Program-made: the position numbers and the translations under genes | The notes under the pieces: model-generated | The model's input: only the letters and a program-made list of their open reading frames with translations | Told to the model about the DNA's origin: nothing | The model's database searches: none | In this document: piece after piece, positions 21,769 through 25,050 of the stretch | How the letters are laid out: every line of letters starts with the position of its first letter | Numbering within the stretch: position 1 is the stretch's first letter | From: Desulfobacterales bacterium | GTDB taxonomy: Bacteria > Desulfobacterota > DSM-4660 > Desulfatiglandales > Desulfatiglandaceae | Assembly: GCA_022013615.1 (NCBI GenBank) | Contig: JAKLQB010000147.1 | Coordinates: forward strand, 1 to 25,050 | Length of the DNA stretch: 25,050 bases | Reading direction: 5' to 3'

Positions 21769-23892
21769 TTATTTATCTTTTTTGACAGTAAAAAGGATAA
21801 TCATGCTGCTTGAAACCTTCACAAGAATCAAAAAAATAACTGCGGCCCGGATGCCCCACAAGGGAATCAGGATCGTACCCGTGGCAAGGGTTCCCACAGA
21901 GGCACCGCACAGATCAGCGGCAAAGCAACCAGCAGCAGGACTGCTCTTTTCGCCGATCATGGCTGTTGCTACTGGGAACTGAAAACCACAGAGCAGAGAA
22001 AAGAAAAAGCAATATGCCAAAAAGTATATGGGATGTGGCTCACTTTCAAAAAACGCAACCCATATAAGAAAGAGAAATAACAGAGACAAAATGAGCATCT
22101 CTGATAAAAGGAGTTTGTTACGGGCCTTTCCCTTTTCCCTCAGAGAATTACCGATTATGGCCCCGGGGAGCAATCCTAACAATGATGCCGTGATGATTGC
22201 GCCAATTTTCAGATAAATATAGCCATAAATAACCTGAAACGCAAATACAACGAGCATTTCAACACCCATGGTGGCCAATCCGGTAGAAAACAGGATGTAT
22301 TCTTCTTTTTTCATGAATATGAGATAGATCGCGGTAAACACGAACAGGGCCAGAAAGAAATACCGGGGGGAAGTGCCATGCTTCATAAACCATTCATGAA
22401 AGACAATATTCATGAGCCTCGGCCTAAGGTCCGTGTTGATGTATTCGTCCCTGTCAATGCTCTTTTCAAGCTGCCTTATTCTTTCATCTGTCACATTACC
22501 ATAGTAAAAACCTTCAACATAGCTGGTCTTGATAGATTTCAGCCTTAACCTGGAGGGGATGTCTTTCCATAAGTCCCCATCCCGGCAGAGGAAATAGGCC
22601 TCCTCACCCGGGAGGATTATCACGTTTTGAAAATGCAGTCGCGCCGTGTTGTAAAGGGTGGAGAGCTTCTTTTTCCGGATGTCACTGATGTAGTTTGGCG
22701 CATATTCTACGCTCATGGAAAGGATGCCTTCCTTTTTCATGATTTTCTTTGCCAGAGAAAAGAATTCGCTTGTAAAAAATCGGTTTATCTGGAAGGTGTC
22801 CGGATCAGGGAGATCAATAATAATGGCGTCATACTTTTTTTGGGTAGTTTTTATATATCGTCTACCATCGGTATTCATTATCGTAAGGAAAGGCACCTTT
22901 TTGATGGCCCCTTCTTTCAGCCCCGCATCTGTTAGAAAGGGATCCAGCTCCACATAGTCAACATGTGCCGGACCGTACTTGGATACCTCATCTAAGGTTT
23001 CACCGAATCCACCCGACACCAGAAGTATATCTTCAACCTGGTCCAGCTGGGACAAAGGGTAATGAACCTTTTCCTCGCTCCTGATAACGTTTGAGTGGGA
23101 ATAGAGCGGAGTCCCGGATTCCCAGAAAGTATGCTGGTCCCCTTCTCTGGAAATGACAATCCTTCCGTAAGGGGATTCGAAGTATTGTAAAATATCTCCA
23201 TACTGGCTGGCCAGGGTAAGCTTTTCAAAGAAGGTATTTATAGAATAGAAGTAAAAAACAGAAGAAAGGACAAGACCCGATACAAAAAGCACATACATAC
23301 GAGACGAAAACAGTAGAAGTAGAGCCACGCATATCAAGAGGGCGGATGTGACCGCGATGATGGGAAAAGGCTTTAGCCAATAGACAAGGACAAAACTGAA
23401 CAGTACACCCCCTGTAATGTCTCCTGCGCTGTCAGTTAGATAAAGATCGCCGCTTGGGAAGGGATAATTACGGTCATTCAGGACCTTCTGGGCATAAGGA
23501 AGGATAAAGCCTGTAAGCAGACAATAGGGCGCCACGGTAATCATGATATAGAAGAAAATTGGGTAAAAACCCGGCGACATGCCGTGGATAAAAACGGTCT
23601 CCCTGAATACCCGGATACCGATTATCTGTAAAAGGGGCCAGACAGCGATTATCAAGGTTAGGAGGGTAAATGTCCTTAAAGATGAGCGCTTGACGGTTTT
23701 TGCTGTGAGGCTGCCTATGCCTGTCAGCAGCAACCAGCAAAAAATCACCAGAGAAATGGTAATTTCATTGCCATGAAACTGAGACAGAAACTCTCTGATG
23801 GTGAGCAGTTGCGTGGTAACAGAGGATATGCCTGTGCCGATAATCGACCAGATAATGAACCGCTTAATGTTCACACGTATATGCCTCAGCAA
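21769..23892 (-). CDS. Polytopic membrane protein with spermidine synthase-like domain
   Basis: Up to 707 residues. About six or seven N-terminal membrane helices (10-220) lead into a cytosolic aminopropyltransferase/SAM-binding Rossmann domain (about 240-450) and then about six more helices (510-700). In the soluble domain the glycine loop is LLVSGGFGETLDEV (291-304), with VELD (314-317) binding the nucleoside ribose and DLPDPDT (360-366) matching the Asp-x-x-Asp-Pro active-site loop of SpeE. The NTDLRP motif at 486-491 is common in these fused proteins. The start is uncertain: a TTG at 23892, or a GTG at 23872-23874 with GAGG 9 nt upstream. It lies between the AMMECR1 and radical SAM genes with gaps of 35 and 6 bp. 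The substrate is unknown and polyamine synthesis is only one option. Confidence 0.8.
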   Translation of the reverse strand: MLRHIRVNIKRFIIWSIIGTGISSVTTQLLTIREFLSQFHGNEITISLVIFCWLLLTGIGSLTAKTVKRSSLRTFTLLTLIIAVWPLLQIIGIRVFRETVFIHGMSPGFYPIFFYIMITVAPYCLLTGFILPYAQKVLNDRNYPFPSGDLYLTDSAGDITGGVLFSFVLVYWLKPFPIIAVTSALLICVALLLLFSSRMYVLFVSGLVLSSVFYFYSINTFFEKLTLASQYGDILQYFESPYGRIVISREGDQHTFWESGTPLYSHSNVIRSEEKVHYPLSQLDQVEDILLVSGGFGETLDEVSKYGPAHVDYVELDPFLTDAGLKEGAIKKVPFLTIMNTDGRRYIKTTQKKYDAIIIDLPDPDTFQINRFFTSEFFSLAKKIMKKEGILSMSVEYAPNYISDIRKKKLSTLYNTARLHFQNVIILPGEEAYFLCRDGDLWKDIPSRLRLKSIKTSYVEGFYYGNVTDERIRQLEKSIDRDEYINTDLRPRLMNIVFHEWFMKHGTSPRYFFLALFVFTAIYLIFMKKEEYILFSTGLATMGVEMLVVFAFQVIYGYIYLKIGAIITASLLGLLPGAIIGNSLREKGKARNKLLLSEMLILSLLFLFLIWVAFFESEPHPIYFLAYCFFFSLLCGFQFPVATAMIGEKSSPAAGCFAADLCGASVGTLATGTILIPLWGIRAAVIFLILVKVSSSMIILFTVKKDK

Positions 23893-23927
23893 AAAAATCG
23901 TTCACTACATAAAATCGCGGAGCGATT

Positions 23928-24692
23928 TTATTCCTCAAAGGCCTGGACCTGATAGGTGTGGACTTCAAGATCTCCTTTCTTCCATGCGTCCCCGTCCAGG
24001 CCTGCCTTGAGACATAGGTGTGCCAGAAATTCCTCTTTCCCTGGCAACTGTTCCCATACCTGGGGAAGGAATGTGGACTGGTGATATCCCTTTTTGATGA
24101 TGACTCCGTCAATGTCAGGACGCAACTTCTTCAAAAGATCATTAGCATCTGCATAGGAAAGAGCTTTCGGATCAGTTAAGATACTTATCTCTATTTTGAC
24201 ATTTTTCCACTCATCGGTGCTGAGGGGTCTGAATCGAGGGTCCTTAAATGCAGCATTAATAGCATTGACCTTGATTCCTTCGAGCAATGATTCTTGCGGA
24301 GTTATGTGGCCTATGCAGCCCCTGAGGCCACCCTTGATGGTAAGGGTAACGAAAGTGCCACGCCGTTCGTGGAATATGTCCGGCAAATCGGCATATGATT
24401 CTTTTTGTTTTTTTCGTTCAACAAGCCGTTGCTCTATGCTCCTCCGTGCCACCCCAAGGAGGTATTTACCGTCCTCGTCGGTCAATTTGTCTTTATCTGT
24501 CATGTCCCTCTCCTTTTTCCCTCTTTCACCAGATAAGATTTTAGAGGAATCTGCCCGGGCCTCTGACTGTGTGATTCGACTACCACCTTGCGCTTTGTCG
24601 ATTTTTATATGAAACGTTAGCGTCAATAACAGTAATGTACCAAAAAAAATAACAAGGCAAAAAATACGGCAAATGTTTATCAACTTTATCAT
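23928..24692 (-). CDS. amrA: AMMECR1-domain protein (AmmeMemoRadiSam system protein A)
   Basis: 254 residues from the ATG at 24690-24692. The AMMECR1 domain begins near residue 68 (KDKLTDEDGKYLLGVARRSI) and has the family signature LRGCIGHI at 123-130, then RFRPLSTDEWKNVKIEISIL and a QVWEQLPGKEEFLAHLC segment. Residues 1-29 are a hydrophobic anchor or signal (CLVIFFGTLLLLTLTF), with a charged linker to residue 63. An internal ATG at 24503 (Met64) has an excellent AAGGAG 6-8 nt upstream and would give the usual 190-residue soluble protein. The long form is supported by a promoter at 24733-24760 and AGGTG 6 nt before its ATG. Both forms may be made. First gene of the operon; molecular function of AMMECR1 is not settled. 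Confidence 0.85.
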   Translation of the reverse strand: MIKLINICRIFCLVIFFGTLLLLTLTFHIKIDKAQGGSRITQSEARADSSKILSGERGKKERDMTDKDKLTDEDGKYLLGVARRSIEQRLVERKKQKESYADLPDIFHERRGTFVTLTIKGGLRGCIGHITPQESLLEGIKVNAINAAFKDPRFRPLSTDEWKNVKIEISILTDPKALSYADANDLLKKLRPDIDGVIIKKGYHQSTFLPQVWEQLPGKEEFLAHLCLKAGLDGDAWKKGDLEVHTYQVQAFEE

Positions 24693-24732
24693 TATCTACA
24701 CCTGATTGAATACCCTGACTTACAATAATATT

Positions 24733-24760
24733 ATGATAGTATAAAATGAAACCGTGTCAA
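24733..24760 (-). promoter_or_regulatory. Promoter of the AMMECR1-membrane protein-radical SAM operon
   Basis: Minus strand TTGACA (24755-24760), 16-bp spacer, TATCAT (24733-24738, five of six consensus positions). Transcription would begin near 24726, about 34 nt before the long-form ATG of the AMMECR1 gene. No operator palindrome is evident. Confidence 0.6.
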
Positions 24761-24788
24761 TACGAAATGGGGTCCTCCGCAGGGAAAC

Positions 24789-24975
24789 GTCAAAGTCAGA
24801 TTGAATCCGGTCAAGAAAATCCCCCTCAATCCCCCTTTAATAAAGGGGGACTTAACGTTTCCCCCTTTAACAAAGGGGCACTTAATATTTCCCCCCTTTG
24901 AAAAGGGGGGGTAGGGGGGATTTTGAAATCAAAGGCATTTCATGTTAAATTCATTATGTTAGATGCAACTTTGAC
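24789..24975. repeat. Cluster of C/G-rich hairpins bounded by inverted repeats
   Basis: Three consecutive hairpins of the type CCCCCTTTAAYAAAGGGG occur at 24831-24849, 24861-24878 and 24891-24910. They are enclosed by AAAATCCCCC (from 24816) and GGGGGATTTT (to 24924), and further out by GTCAAAGT (24789-24796) and ACTTTGAC (24968-24975). This nested design is that of a composite extragenic palindrome or miniature mobile repeat. It sits upstream of the AMMECR1 promoter. The remaining bases to 25050 show no gene. Confidence 0.65.
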
Positions 24976-25050
24976 TTAGTTCTGGGTTCATCCAGCAACC
25001 ATATTGACACCCACCTAATGCTTCCATATACTTATTCACTCGTATATTCA

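Noticed and set aside
24816..24924. The hairpin cluster as a CRISPR array or a simple terminator
   Set aside because: Repeat units are palindromic, about 18 bp, with 11-12 bp separators and no unique spacers; it is upstream of the operon promoter, so it does not end that transcript.

Overview
The window looks like a mid-GC chromosome segment of an anaerobic, probably sulfate-reducing or syntrophic, Desulfobacterota ('Deltaproteobacteria')-type organism. This is inferred from a tungsten-type aldehyde:ferredoxin oxidoreductase with a MoaD-like carrier, a beta-keto acid cleavage enzyme, AmmeMemoRadiSam genes, an unusual number of short intergenic palindromic repeats, and decayed transposase pieces. 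No rRNA, tRNA or CRISPR array was seen.

Layout: (1) 1-1030 is a decayed edge: a solute-binding-protein pseudogene with an in-frame TAG, and a HipB-like antitoxin gene cut off inside its HTH by a CAGTCC-type repeat tract. (2) 1035-7709, all minus strand: an iron-containing alcohol dehydrogenase, a C45-type Ntn-hydrolase, then a spermidine/putrescine-type ABC importer (potD, potA, potB, potC order of transcription). Good sigma70-like promoters precede the dehydrogenase and potD. (3) 7710-8748: a transposase remnant carrying only a DnaA-like C-terminal domain, bounded by inverted repeats, plus a dispersed short repeat whose second copy lies near 18040. (4) 8749-11819: a MoaD/ThiS-like protein divergent from an AOR gene, followed by a BKACE gene. 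(5) 11862-17867, minus strand: an IclR regulator, a class III aminotransferase with a large internal deletion, and a complete branched-chain-amino-acid-type ABC importer (livK, livH, livM, livG, livF). Together with the BKACE and AOR this looks like a locus for uptake and breakdown of an amino acid or its keto acid. (6) 18112-19834: a HipBA toxin-antitoxin pair with a consensus promoter and a HipB-like operator. (7) 20275-20520: a small excisionase-like HTH protein. (8) 20587-24692, minus strand: a three-gene operon coding for an AMMECR1-domain protein, a polytopic membrane protein with a spermidine-synthase-like domain, and an AmmeMemoRadiSam radical SAM enzyme. Its promoter is preceded by a cluster of C/G-rich hairpins.

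The most interesting unit is region 8. AMMECR1 and its radical SAM partner are paired with a membrane-embedded aminopropyltransferase-like protein and no Memo gene is in the window. Both AmmeMemoRadiSam components carry N-terminal hydrophobic or export-like segments, which suggests an envelope-associated version of this poorly understood system. Several start codons were revised from the longest reading frame using Shine-Dalgarno spacing (potD, livH, livM, hipA, hipB, AOR, BKACE).
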